Positions 1 to 9,234 of a stretch of DNA of 64,000 nucleotides are shown here, piece by piece; position 1 is the stretch's first letter; every line of letters begins with the position of its first letter. A model generated the notes under the pieces. It made no database searches. It was not told the origin of the DNA and worked only from the letters and a program-made list of their open reading frames with translations. The stretch is from contig BJOX01000047.1 of assembly GCA_009731375.1 (NCBI GenBank), positions 238,201 to 302,200 on the forward strand, read 5' to 3'. The translations under genes were made by a program, and so were the position numbers. This stretch comes from Paulinella micropora. Lineage: Eukaryota > Cercozoa > Imbricatea > Euglyphida.

Positions 1-427
1 CAGCTTGCTGAGCCAAGCACGCCGAAGCTTGCTACGAGCCAATACGTTACGAAAAGCCCTGTCCCGGCAAGGTGGTGTTTCGCCGGACGCATGGAAGGCC
101 CCTTGCGCTCGTTGCTCTTTGTGTAGGCGGGCTGCTGGCCGGGAGTGGGAGGTGGGAAGGTACTAGGGAGAATAGCAAAGCTGGGGCAAGAGGGAGAGAG
201 ACACAGAGGGCGGACTCCGTTCCCTCCCGCGCGCAGGTGTTACCTCGCCCTCACGTGCCCTCTGCCGTCCTTCTCTCGGCGCAGGGGGTGTGCTACTACC
301 CTTCTTCCCTTTTCCCTTCTTCACACTTTTGCTTGCTCCGCCAGGCGCACAAGAGAGAAAAAAGAGTCCCTCGCCTCTTGCTTGGCTAGGCGCCAACCCC
401 TTCCCCCGGAGCCGATCTTCCCCTGTT
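1..427. other. Upstream flank of the GC-rich gene
   Basis: No supportable gene. The last part (about 290-345) is pyrimidine-rich and ends in a CCGCCAG that could be a splice acceptor, so an upstream exon or 5' leader of the next gene may lie here. Short open frames in this stretch look like shadows. Confidence 0.4.
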
Positions 428-3400
428 ATGCGTGTTCCTGGGTGGTGGTGGTGGTGGCTAACGGCTCCGGTTCTGGCAAACCTCTCGGAGCTAGGGGGCA
501 TAGGCTCCGTCCCGTTGGTGCTGGACGCGCTGGACCTGGGCACGGGCGTCACCTATCCCTGGCCGGTGCCGCTGGGACGGGCCAGGCACTGCCGGAGGTG
601 GACCCCCGCGCCCTCGGCCGCAAACCAGAGCATACGCCAGCTGATCTTCTGCAGTGAGAACGCCAGGATCCTGGAAGGCTGCGAGGCTACCGCCAGCGAC
701 GCCGAGACTCACGCGGGCGTCTGTTCTCCGCTGGACCTGTGGGCCTTGCAGAGCAAACACGGGCATGCGCTGGGCTGGACGGTGGGCCCCGCGAACGCGA
801 CCCGCTTTGCCAACTGGACGTGGCACCGGAGCCTGGTCGCGTTCGGTCGCAACCAGAGCTACGCCCGGGACGCCCAGCTGGACTCGCTGTTTACTTCCAG
901 CGTGGGCGACCTGTTGCTCTTTCCCTTGTACGCCCTTGGCGCGTACGTGTGGGAAGGGGGAGAGGCTTTCTCTTGGTCGGTCCTGCGCTGCTTCTACCAA
1001 GAGAGCGGTGGAGGCTCCGGCGGCTGGCGCTACTGCTGCACTCGGTTGACTAATAAGGACATCCCGGTGACTTCTGGGGCGACTTCTTGGGCGTGGGAAG
1101 AGTGCTTGGACCTGCCCCCCCGTTTCTTCCTGGGCAGCGGGGACGACCCGGCGGGGAGCTGCGGCAGCTCGGTGCTGAGCTTCTGCCGGCGTGAATATGA
1201 GTGGGCCAGTCACTCGGGCACCGGGCCGGGGGGCTACGAGCAGACGCCATACCTCTGTGACTTTTACTGCAGGTGGCCCTGCCGCGGCAACTTGCCTGAG
1301 TCGGCGTGTGCGAGCGCCGCCGACGCCGAGCCGCGCCTGAACTGCACCGACTCGCCGGCGCTGCGCGCCCGCGCGTGTGCGGGAGACCTGCTCAGCGACG
1401 CCGCCACGCCCTGCCGGGCGGGCGAGCTGGCGCTGGCCACCCGGGCGCCGGCCGTGCGCAGCGTGGCCGGCGGCGCCACTGCGCTCGGCTTCTGCCCGCC
1501 GGGCCAGGTCAGCTGCGCCCTGGCACAGTGCCGCTGCTGGTCCAACGAAGCTGGGGAACCGGGGTGCTGCGCCGCCCACGTCTTTTGCCATGGGCATGGG
1601 CGCCTGTGCGAGCGCGGGGCCTGGCCCGGGCCGGCGGGCGCGGCGCCGTACCACGAGCCGCCCGCCGCGGTGTGTGTGTGCGACCCCGGGTACGTGGGCG
1701 AGCGCTGCGAGGAACGGGTGCCGCCCGGCACGGGCTGCCACCTGTCGGCGCGCGTGCGCGAGCTGCGCGCCAACGTGGCGGACCTGTGGCCCTCGGCCTC
1801 GTCCTCTGCCACCGCCACGCCCAGCGCCACGCCCAGCGTGAGCCGGACGCCGAGCGGCACGCGGACACGCAGCCTGACGCCCAGCCCGAGCGCCAGCGCG
1901 AGCCGCACGCCGACCGCTAGCCGCTCGCCGAGCGGCAGCCGCAGTGCGACGCGCACTGCCAGCCGTACCTCTTCGCCGAGCGTGACGCCGAGCGAGCGGC
2001 CGGGCCTGCTGCTGCGCAGCGCGGCGCGGGGCTGGTGCCTGCGCCCGCTGGACCTGGTGTGGGCGCTCTGTCCCCTGGAGCTGCCGGCGCAGAAGGCGTG
2101 GGCCGTCAACTGGGCGCTGGGCCGCGTGTGGTACGGGGCGCAGCGGCTGCTGGCGCCGGCGGAGTACTGGCGCCAGTGCCTGGCGTACCAGTACGAGCGC
2201 GACGCGGCTGACGGGGCGGTGCGGTGCGAGCACGGCTTCGGCACCAACTGGACCAGCGACGGCGCCGTGGCGCCGGACGACCGGCTGCAGTGGCTGCGGG
2301 ACGAGTGCGGCGACGACGTGCTGGCGCCGCGGGGCGCGGCGTCCACGCTCGTGCGGTCGTCCGCCGGCTGGTCGCTGGAGGCCGCCCCGGCTGCGAGCGG
2401 CGCCGCCTGGCACAACTTGGTGTACTCGTGCGGCGGCGGGCGGCGGGCGCTGCGCGAACCGGCGCGGCTGGGCGACGTGGCGCGGGCCGGCGCGGCCGGC
2501 TGGGCGGCGCTGGTGCTGGTGGAGGTGCCCCTGGGCGCGAGCGTGTCGGTGTCGCCCACGCCGTCGCTGCGGGACGAGCCCTGGGTGCTGCGCAACAACG
2601 ACGGGCTGTGCTTCTGGCCCCAGCGCCTGCTGTGGCAGCAGCTGCCCCTGTTCGCGGCCTGCCCGCCGCCGCCGGCCACCCGGGCGCAGGAGCTGCAGCT
2701 GGCCGTGCACGTGCACAATGGGCACGTGGAGTGGCCGGCGGCGGGCGCGACCGTGGCCGGCTACCAGCCCCTGCAACTAGCCCTGGCCCTCCGTGCCGCC
2801 GCGGCGCCGTGCGAGCCCCCGGCGGGGGCGGGCTCGAACGCGCAGTGGCAGCCCAACGACTACCGGGACGCGGGGCAGGCCGTGTTCCTCGAGGTCACGC
2901 CCGGGGGCCACTTCCGCCTCGCGCCGGGTGCGTGCGAGTCGCAGCTGCTGCTGGGCCCGGCCGGTTTCCAGGCGCGCTCGCTGTGCGCCGACGGGGGCTG
3001 CCTGCTGACGCCGGCGAGGCCCGGGGAGCCGCCCACGCGCACGCCCAGCCGCACGGCGTCGGGGTCGGCCACGCCCAGCCGCACGGCGTCCGCGTCGCCC
3101 GCGGCGAGCACGAGCGCGACGGCGACGGCGACGCCCACGCCCCCGCGCTCGCCCACGCCCAGCCGGAGCCAGGGGGCCTCCGACAGCGCCAGCGCCTCGG
3201 CCAGCACGAGCGCGTCGCGGTCGGCGTCGGCCTCCCGCCCGGCCAGCCCCTCCGCCTCCCGCTCGGCCAGCGTGTCGCCCACGCGCACGGCCGTGTCCGC
3301 CAGCCCGTCGCCGCGCGCCCTGCCGCCGGAGCTGCTGGCCGGCCCCGTCAACTTGGTCAGCTCCGCCGCGGACTTCCCGGGCACCGAGGCGCTGGCGTGG

Positions 3401-4496
3401 GTCGCGGGCGCCGACGTGTGGGCGACCACGTACGCCGCGCAGGGGCTGGACCCGCGCCTGCAGGTGGCGGCGGAGCTGCGCGCGCGGCACCAGTGGGAGG
3501 TGGTGCCCGACGAGGCCCGCTTCTTGTACCGGCTGCGCTACTGGCCCGCGGACCAGTACCTCGCGTGCGGCCAGGCCGGCCGGCCTTGCTACCTGGTCGA
3601 GGGCCCCGGCAACGCCACTCGGTGGCGGCTGCAGCCCTACGAGCCCGTGCTCGCCAGGCTCGCGGCCCGCGCGGGCCGCTTGTACACGCTGACCGCGCTT
3701 TGCGCTGGTGGTCTCTGTGGCTGCCTCCAGACCAGGGACGGCGTGCTGTCGCGGGGTAGCTGTCCCGGCTCGGCCAGCTTTGACCAGGCCTTCTACCTGC
3801 TGACCGCCAACGCCTCGCAGGTGTCGGCCTCGGCGTCGCCGTCGGCGTCCGGCACGCCCCAGAGCAGCTCCCGCACGCCCAGCGTGTCGCCGTCGGCCTC
3901 CGGCTCGGCGCCCGCTCCGTCCGCCCCGGCGCCGCCGAGCGACGTGATCCTGGAGCAGGCGACCTGGTCGAAGCTAGGCCAGCTCATCACGCTGCGGGGC
4001 CAGGAGGGGTGCCTGTACGCCGACTACGCCCTGGCCGGCGCGCCGACCCTACCGCTGAGCTACCTGCGGACCAAGGACGAGTGCTACGCGCGCCCCGCCT
4101 GGCAGGACGTGGTGTTTGGTCTGTCCGAGCGCGGACACGTGCTGTGGCCCGCGCTGGCCGACCCCGCGGCCTTTGGGCAGCAGGTCACGAGCCGGACCGT
4201 GGCCCAGAGCTACGGGTACTGCCTGACCTGTGCGTCGAGCCCCTGCGCGCTGCAGTCCGCCATCGTGCTGGGCCCGGCGGCCGGCTACTGCGGCATCGTG
4301 GCGGACCTGGCGTGGGGGTTTTATCTGGTGTCGGAGGCGTATTCCGAGCTGTCCGCCTTTGCCTACCTGACGGACGGCCTGGCGCTCGGGCTGTCCCAGC
4401 GCGCCCTGAGCTCGTTCCAGCACCTGAACCCGAATGCGTGCAAGTTGGGGCCACCGCCGTGCCACCAGCTGTGCGTGTCCCAGTACCCGTACCTGG
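428..4496 (+). CDS. Secreted Cys-rich multi-domain surface protein with Ser/Thr/Pro linkers, 3' truncated
   Basis: One uninterrupted, very GC-rich frame of about 1,350 codons. I start at the ATG at 428 because it opens with a compact signal peptide (MRVPGWWWWWLTAPVLA). An in-frame ATG at 290 would add a second, unusual hydrophobic leader. The protein has several Cys-rich globular blocks of roughly 150-200 residues, each with WxxC- and CxxP-type positions. One EGF-like module ends in CVCDPGYVGERC (about 1,675-1,710). The blocks are separated by low-complexity linkers of SxTPSxS type at about 1,800-1,990, 3,030-3,310 and 3,820-3,940, as in O-glycosylated algal or protist cell-surface proteins. 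NxS/T sites are frequent. I infer an extracellular or cell-wall role. The frame runs into AT-rich viral sequence at about 4,496 and stops there at 4,588, so the true C-terminus is missing. I do not recognise the globular family. Confidence 0.7.
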
Positions 4497-4515
4497 GTAG
4501 CGACGGACGGAGCGA
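4485..4515. other. Abrupt junction between GC-rich gene and AT-rich viral DNA
   Basis: Within about 30 bp the sequence passes from roughly 70% GC coding sequence to AT-rich phage-like fibre coding sequence. The first clearly fibre-like residues are ATKGYAD at about 4,512. Both sides are in the same reading frame, giving a fused open frame. No terminal inverted repeat, LTR or target duplication is visible. This is either a truncated viral insertion or a misjoin. Confidence 0.6.
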
Positions 4516-6459
4516 CAAAAGGGTATGCGGACACGTTGGACGGGCAAAATGTAAAACTAACAGGAGACCAAACCATAACAGGAAGTAAAACATTCAACGG
4601 GGCGAGCACTGTGATAAAATATCTAACTTTAACGAACAATGCCGATTTTAATAATCAAACTATCACTAATGGCGGAAATATAACATATAATGGGGCGAGG
4701 ATATTAAACCAAAATGGAGGAGATATATTCTTTTCACAGACATCGGGAGATTATCAGTATTTCTTATTTACTCTAAATACTGCAAGCGGAACCGCGAACC
4801 AACGAGGTTATGTATTCACGAATGTAGCATCTGATGTAAAAGGGGCGGGACTTAATATTTCAAAACTTTTGGATAATAAAAGTGCTTCGTCTGACATTGT
4901 CCGTTTTAACAATGCTGGCGGTATGCGGTTTTATGGTGCTTTGGATATGAACAGCAACAATATAACAAGTGCTGGAACAATAACGGGAACGACAATTACT
5001 TCAACCGCTGGTATGACTACAACAACTTTAACGGCTAGCGATAAAATAACGATAGCACAAGATAAGCCATTAATATTGTGAAGAACAACGAGAGGATTGG
5101 CGGCATACACGGGGGGATTAGAATTATACGGGACATCTGGTGTAGCAGGACCACATATACAAGCATTTATAACGGCCGATCCCAATTATCCTTGTTTTCA
5201 ATTAATTAACAATAGTCATAGCGACATATCATTAAAATTTGATTGTTATTGGGACGGAGCAGTTAATGATAAGTCAAGTTCTGCTACCTCAAATTTTATG
5301 ATAGCCAAAGGCACTAATATCCTTTTTCAATATGCGTCAGGAGTAGCGGTAGGAAGTAATATAACATTTAACACCGCAACGACAATTGATAGCACATCAG
5401 GCTTATTAACAACGAAGGCAATAACAGCGAGTGGGGCGATAACGGCAAATGCGGGGATATCAACAACGACATTAGCAACAAGCGACAAAATAACAACAAC
5501 TAAAGATGTATCAAATGTAAGCCGTCCAATAATTATAGGCAATTCAACAAAATCAGCAAATGGGGCGACAGGTGGATTAGAATTATACGGAACGGCGAGT
5601 AATATAGGAGGGGCACACTTACAGGCAGTAATATCCACAGATGCTTATCCAACATTTCAATTATGGAATTGGGCACACGATAATGTCAATTTAAGTTTTG
5701 ATGCTTATTTTGATGGCACGAACTGGAAATCATCTTCTGCGACATCTAACTTTCTAATTCAAAAAGGTGTAAAACTCGCTTTTTATTATAATTCAGGAAC
5801 AGCGGTTGGAAACAATATATCTTACACTGAGGCGATTAATATTAATACGTCGGGAGAGTTAGTTTTACCAACAGCATCCAGCGGTAATTTATTAATACGA
5901 AAAAGACCCGCTTCTACTAATGACCCGCAACTATTTTTTAAATCGGGAGGATATACGAATTATGNNNNNNNNNNCTACTGGTTTGCTTCACGCTTGGACT
6001 ACTTCAAACTCTTCAAGCGAGCCGTCTGGTGCTTATAATTATATTCCTTTGAATGGTGCTTGGACACCATCATCGGATAGACGGCTTAAATCAGATATTA
6101 AAACATTAGACTGCGGTGATTGTTGCGAGAAACTAATGAAAATAAATTGTTGTTCGTATTATTGGAAAGCAGACGAGAAGAAAGAAAAAAAGAACCACGG
6201 ATTTATTGCTGACGAAGTTAAAAAAATATTTCCTGAATTTGTATCTGAAAGTGGAATAAAAGCGGACGATGGAGATGGCTACCTTGAAGGTATAACATAT
6301 ACAGACTTCATACCGATATTGGTAAGCGGATTTCAACATATGGCGGAGAAAGTAGTTAATTTAGAGAAAGAAAATAAAACTTTACTTAATATACTACAAG
6401 ACCAAGCAAACCAATTAGCCGAAATTAGAGCAGTCGTTTTTTCAAATGTCCAGCAATAA
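4497..6459 (+). CDS. Viral fibre/spike protein with C-terminal S74 intramolecular chaperone (5' truncated, one in-frame stop)
   Basis: The N-terminal part is the ATKGYAD...TGSKTFNG type of repeat found in phage-like fibres. Two related units of about 95 residues, each opening TGGLELYG (about 5,112-5,395 and 5,571-5,855), form the shaft. After a 10-N gap (5,965-5,974), which also shifts the frame, comes a Peptidase_S74 domain. Its SDRRLK motif places Ser and Lys five residues apart, as in the known catalytic dyad of this self-releasing trimerisation chaperone. A coiled-coil-like tail follows. A TGA at 5,079-5,081 interrupts the frame where the downstream frame continues unchanged, so this is either a nonsense mutation or an error. 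The protein presumably trimerises into a receptor-binding spike. The 5' end is lost at the GC-rich junction. Confidence 0.8.
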
Positions 6460-6811
6460 TACAACCAGACTTCACNNNNNNNNNNACAGACCACCGCCAG
6501 TCATTGAAATAGACGGCGAACTAACTCCAGAAATAAAAAATCGTGTTTTAGACATTTCACTGAAGAATGAGGAAAAAAAAGTAGAGCACGAATTGGAAGA
6601 TAATTGGAATTGTTGTTGTATAAAAAACAGACCAACCGACAGCCGACTTATTAAATACTTATTTCAAATGGGTATCATTATCTCCATTATAACCCTTTGT
6701 ATCGTAAGGCTTTCTGAAAAGAACTTACCTTGTGAGGTAGCCAACACTTATGTCGGAATCCTAACATTGCTTATCGGTATTTGCCTTCCATCACCTTCTT
6801 CAAAGAAATGA
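6446..6811 (+). CDS. Small two-TM viral membrane protein
   Basis: The ATG lies inside the last 14 bases of the fibre gene, a tight viral-style overlap. A 10-N gap (6,476-6,485) interrupts the N-terminal region, so its exact length is unknown. The middle is charged with a CCC cluster. The C-terminal 50 residues form two hydrophobic segments (YLFQMGIIISIITLCIV and YVGILTLLIGICL) and end PSPSSKK. Short proteins with two TMs and a Pro-rich end are common in PLV and large-virus gene sets, usually as virion membrane or entry-related proteins. Function here is unassigned. Confidence 0.6.
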   Translation: MSSNNTTRLHXXXXRPPPVIEIDGELTPEIKNRVLDISLKNEEKKVEHELEDNWNCCCIKNRPTDSRLIKYLFQMGIIISIITLCIVRLSEKNLPCEVANTYVGILTLLIGICLPSPSSKK

Positions 6812-7024
6812 ACATTCGTATATATGTGTCATATACCACATATCATCATTTGAGCACATTAAAGGAATGGCTTCATCAAAACTAACACACCAATCACTCA
6901 TAGGCTTATACACACATTTAAATTTAGTTTCTATTCCTTGCTTTATACAATAAGCACAACTCTCATTTTTTTTCTCACTGACCCGTGAGTAAAAGTCGCA
7001 GGCAGTCCTAGCAGAAATATTAAT
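6800..7024 (-). other. Antisense Cys-rich open stretch without a start codon
   Basis: In the only sizeable gap between plus-strand viral genes, the minus strand is open for 75 codons with a coding-like composition. It has six Cys, including CAYC and later single Cys, and ends at a stop overlapping the end of the two-TM gene. No suitable ATG opens it, but a TTTCTGCTAG just inside its 5' limit could be a splice acceptor. It may be a small zinc-binding viral protein, an exon, or chance. Confidence 0.25.
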
Positions 7025-7047
7025 TTAGCACTAATATAGAGGTCATC

Positions 7048-7410
7048 ATGGCTGACTATAAATACCAAAAGATTATTTTTCTGAGCAACGATTTTGCTGG
7101 AGGAAGCAAAACATTTAATAAAAATATTCAAATGTCATTCACACCCACCAAAATGAATGTTAAGTTTATCCACTATATGAACGACCAGACCGAAACCAAA
7201 ACCAGAATTCTTTATATGGACAGAATTGGAATTATTGGAACATTTGCGGACAGCACCACAGCAAACATTTCAAATCTCGGTTATAATTTGGGTGTTGTCG
7301 GATGGACTGACGGGCAATATACATTTAAAGTCCTTGAAACTGACAGCGGAAATATTGACACCGGAAATTTAGCGGGCCGAATTGTTGTATGCCTAGAATT
7401 CTTAGGATAA
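7048..7410 (+). CDS. Small beta-rich viral protein of unknown function
   Basis: A complete 120-codon frame starting ATGGCTGAC. It is rich in alternating hydrophobic and polar residues, without Cys clusters or TM segments, consistent with an all-beta fold. It ends ten bases before the packaging ATPase start, so the two are probably co-expressed. Its place among virion genes suggests a minor capsid, cement or vertex protein. I see no motif that proves this. Confidence 0.6.
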   Translation: MADYKYQKIIFLSNDFAGGSKTFNKNIQMSFTPTKMNVKFIHYMNDQTETKTRILYMDRIGIIGTFADSTTANISNLGYNLGVVGWTDGQYTFKVLETDSGNIDTGNLAGRIVVCLEFLG

Positions 7411-7419
7411 TAATATAAG

Positions 7420-8241
7420 ATGCTTAAGATTAACAACGTCAAAGTTAAGCCTGTGAAGCAGGATGGAAACGGAGATAAAAAAGCAAAAGGTTATAAATTA
7501 TTTAATGAGCCGTATGCCAACATATTTCTACTTGCTCGTAAGAAGAGCGGTAAGACGACAGCACTCTTTGAAATACTGAAACGGACAACAGACAGAAAAA
7601 CCCGTATTGTTATTATTGCTTCAACGATACACAAGGACTACATTTATAAAGCAATGGTAAAGCACTTTAAGAACAGAGGCAACCCGATGGCAATATATAC
7701 CTTTCTTAAATCAGATGGTGTAAATGTTATTGATTATGAGTTAGACAAACTGAACAGACATGACGAGCAACACGAAGGAGAAGTAAAACAAGACAAAGAA
7801 GAAATAGAGAAGCCACAATTTTTATACTTTGGAAAAGAAGAAAAAAAGAAACAGAGCACCGCAGAGGCAAAAGAAAGGCCAAGTAAGTATATTTCTCCAG
7901 AGGTAGTTTTTGTTTTGGACGATTTAGGAAGTGGATTAAGAGACAAGTCCGTAAGTGATTTGTTAAAAAAGAACAGACACTATAAATCAAAGGTGATTAT
8001 GTCAAGCCAGTATTTAAACGACCTACGGCCAGAAGCCATTAAGCAGTTAGATTATGTATTAATCTTTCCGGGGCAATCTCAGGACAAAATGGAACTCGTG
8101 TATAAACACTTAGACTTATCTTTTGACTTTGATTACTTTCTTCAAAAGTATCACGAAGCAACAAAGGAGAGATTTAATTTTCTTTATGTCTCAAGTGTTG
8201 ATGATGAGTTAAGAAAAAAATTTTCACAAAGATTTAAATGA
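7420..8241 (+). CDS. A32-like (FtsK/HerA superfamily) genome-packaging ATPase
   Basis: A complete 273-residue protein. It has a Walker A P-loop, ARKKSGKTT, near residue 42 and a Walker B strand, VVFVLDDLGSG, near residue 168, followed by a SSQYLNDLRP segment like the sensor region of viral packaging ATPases. Length and motif spacing fit the A32-type ATPases of Polintons, virophages and PLVs, which pump DNA into preformed capsids. A charged insert of about 35 residues lies between the motifs. The stop overlaps the next possible start (ATGA), so it is tightly coupled to the core-protein gene. This is one of the two strongest identifications for a PLV/Maverick-type origin. Confidence 0.85.
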   Translation: MLKINNVKVKPVKQDGNGDKKAKGYKLFNEPYANIFLLARKKSGKTTALFEILKRTTDRKTRIVIIASTIHKDYIYKAMVKHFKNRGNPMAIYTFLKSDGVNVIDYELDKLNRHDEQHEGEVKQDKEEIEKPQFLYFGKEEKKKQSTAEAKERPSKYISPEVVFVLDDLGSGLRDKSVSDLLKKNRHYKSKVIMSSQYLNDLRPEAIKQLDYVLIFPGQSQDKMELVYKHLDLSFDFDYFLQKYHEATKERFNFLYVSSVDDELRKKFSQRFK

Positions 8242-8294
8242 ATAAAAAATTTAAAATTAATTATTTTTTCTGTATTATATATTTCACTATCTTT

Positions 8295-8621
8295 ATGGTA
8301 GTTAAAACAACTCGTGTTGAAGTCATTCCAACAATCGGCAAACGAACTATTAACTCAAGCACAAACATGGCTGGAGGCAAAAAGAAGACTGGTCGCAAGA
8401 AGAAGCAAGGAGGCAAGGGACAGGCTGGCGGTAAAATTAACTGGCAAAAAGTTGGCAAAACCGCAATGGCCGTTGATAAATTTCTTCGCGGTAATAAGTT
8501 AATCTCAAGGACTGCGGGAGCATTAAGTAGCGTCGGGGTTCCTTATGCAGGTAGTGTTGGTGCTGTAGCATCAAGACTGGGGTACGGTAAACAAAGCGGA
8601 CGCGGGGCCCTTAAATTCTAA
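8295..8621 (+). CDS. Basic viral core protein with Gly/Lys-rich processing-like site
   Basis: The frame opens at 8,238, overlapping the ATPase stop. The first 19 codons are AT-rich and hydrophobic, so I prefer the ATG at 8,295. The middle is a Lys/Gly-rich block beginning MAGGKKKTGRKKK. MAGG-K fits the (M/I/L)xGG-x consensus cut by adenain-type proteases. The C-terminus (LGYGKQSGRGALKF) is a short Gly-rich tail. Size, charge and its position beside the ATPase resemble adenovirus/PLV DNA-condensing core proteins. I infer it packages DNA and is matured by the protease encoded at 9.2-10.9 kb. Confidence 0.6.
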   Translation: MVVKTTRVEVIPTIGKRTINSSTNMAGGKKKTGRKKKQGGKGQAGGKINWQKVGKTAMAVDKFLRGNKLISRTAGALSSVGVPYAGSVGAVASRLGYGKQSGRGALKF

Positions 8622-8721
8622 AGATATTTTGTTCTGACTTCGTCATCACAAAACATCGATGACCATTATTTTTTCCTGAAATAAAAAAACGATGTTTTAG
8701 AATAAGCGAGAGTGCGACAGC

Positions 8722-9018
8722 ATGAAGCGCAATTCTAAAATATCAAAGAAACAGAAATTAAGACCCCCGCGGGTTTATAGAAATAAAAGCGGAAAGCCGT
8801 ATATTATCCAGAAGGGTAAAAAATATTATCTTAATTTTGGTAAAAAGACAAATGATATGAGCACACTTCAAATTGTTAAATTTTTTATGAAATATCTAAA
8901 TCGGCCAAAGACAAGACGGACACCTAAGCGAAAAGAAGACTTAAGAAAAGTCCAGAGTTTGTCGGAGATTGAGCAAAATACTAGAACTGACGACATTCAA
9001 GTGGAAGAAAAAAATTAG
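8722..9018 (+). CDS. Small very basic viral protein
   Basis: A 98-residue frame starting at ATGAAGCGC. It is dominated by Lys/Arg, with aromatic residues (PYIIQKGKKYYLNFGKK) and a more acidic C-terminus. No family is recognised. Composition and location suggest a second DNA-binding or core protein. It ends exactly at the left arm of the 9.0-9.2 kb palindrome. Confidence 0.5.
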   Translation: MKRNSKISKKQKLRPPRVYRNKSGKPYIIQKGKKYYLNFGKKTNDMSTLQIVKFFMKYLNRPKTRRTPKRKEDLRKVQSLSEIEQNTRTDDIQVEEKN

Positions 9019-9222
9019 TTTTTCGATTTGGTTGGAATTTTAATTTTGTGTCAGTTTTTCATTTTTGTGGCAAAAATTCAAATTTTCCAATTTAACTGTA
9101 ACATTTCGCAAAAATTTACTATATTTTGCGGACGAATATAGCAGTTAATTTGAAAAATTCAAATTTTCAACCAAAATCGAAATTCCAACCAAAATTAAAA
9201 TTCCAACCAAAATCGAAAAACT
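9016..9222. repeat. ~207-bp imperfect palindrome in the viral cluster
   Basis: The outer arms (9,016-9,048 and about 9,190-9,222) are reverse complements of AGTTTTTCGATTTGGTTGG-type sequence with very few differences. The inner arms are weaker. The centre is a short hairpin, CGCAAAA...TTTTGCG, at 9,107-9,130. The right arm abuts a 10-N gap. It could be a MITE, an origin/telomere-like hairpin of the virus, or a divergent regulatory hairpin. Confidence 0.7.
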
Positions 9223-9234
9223 TTNNNNNNNNNN

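Noticed and set aside
491-2776. Long minus-strand open frame opposite the GC-rich gene
   Set aside because: Arg/Ala/Pro-rich shadow of a GC-biased coding strand; no motifs, while the plus frame has a signal peptide, EGF pattern and linkers.
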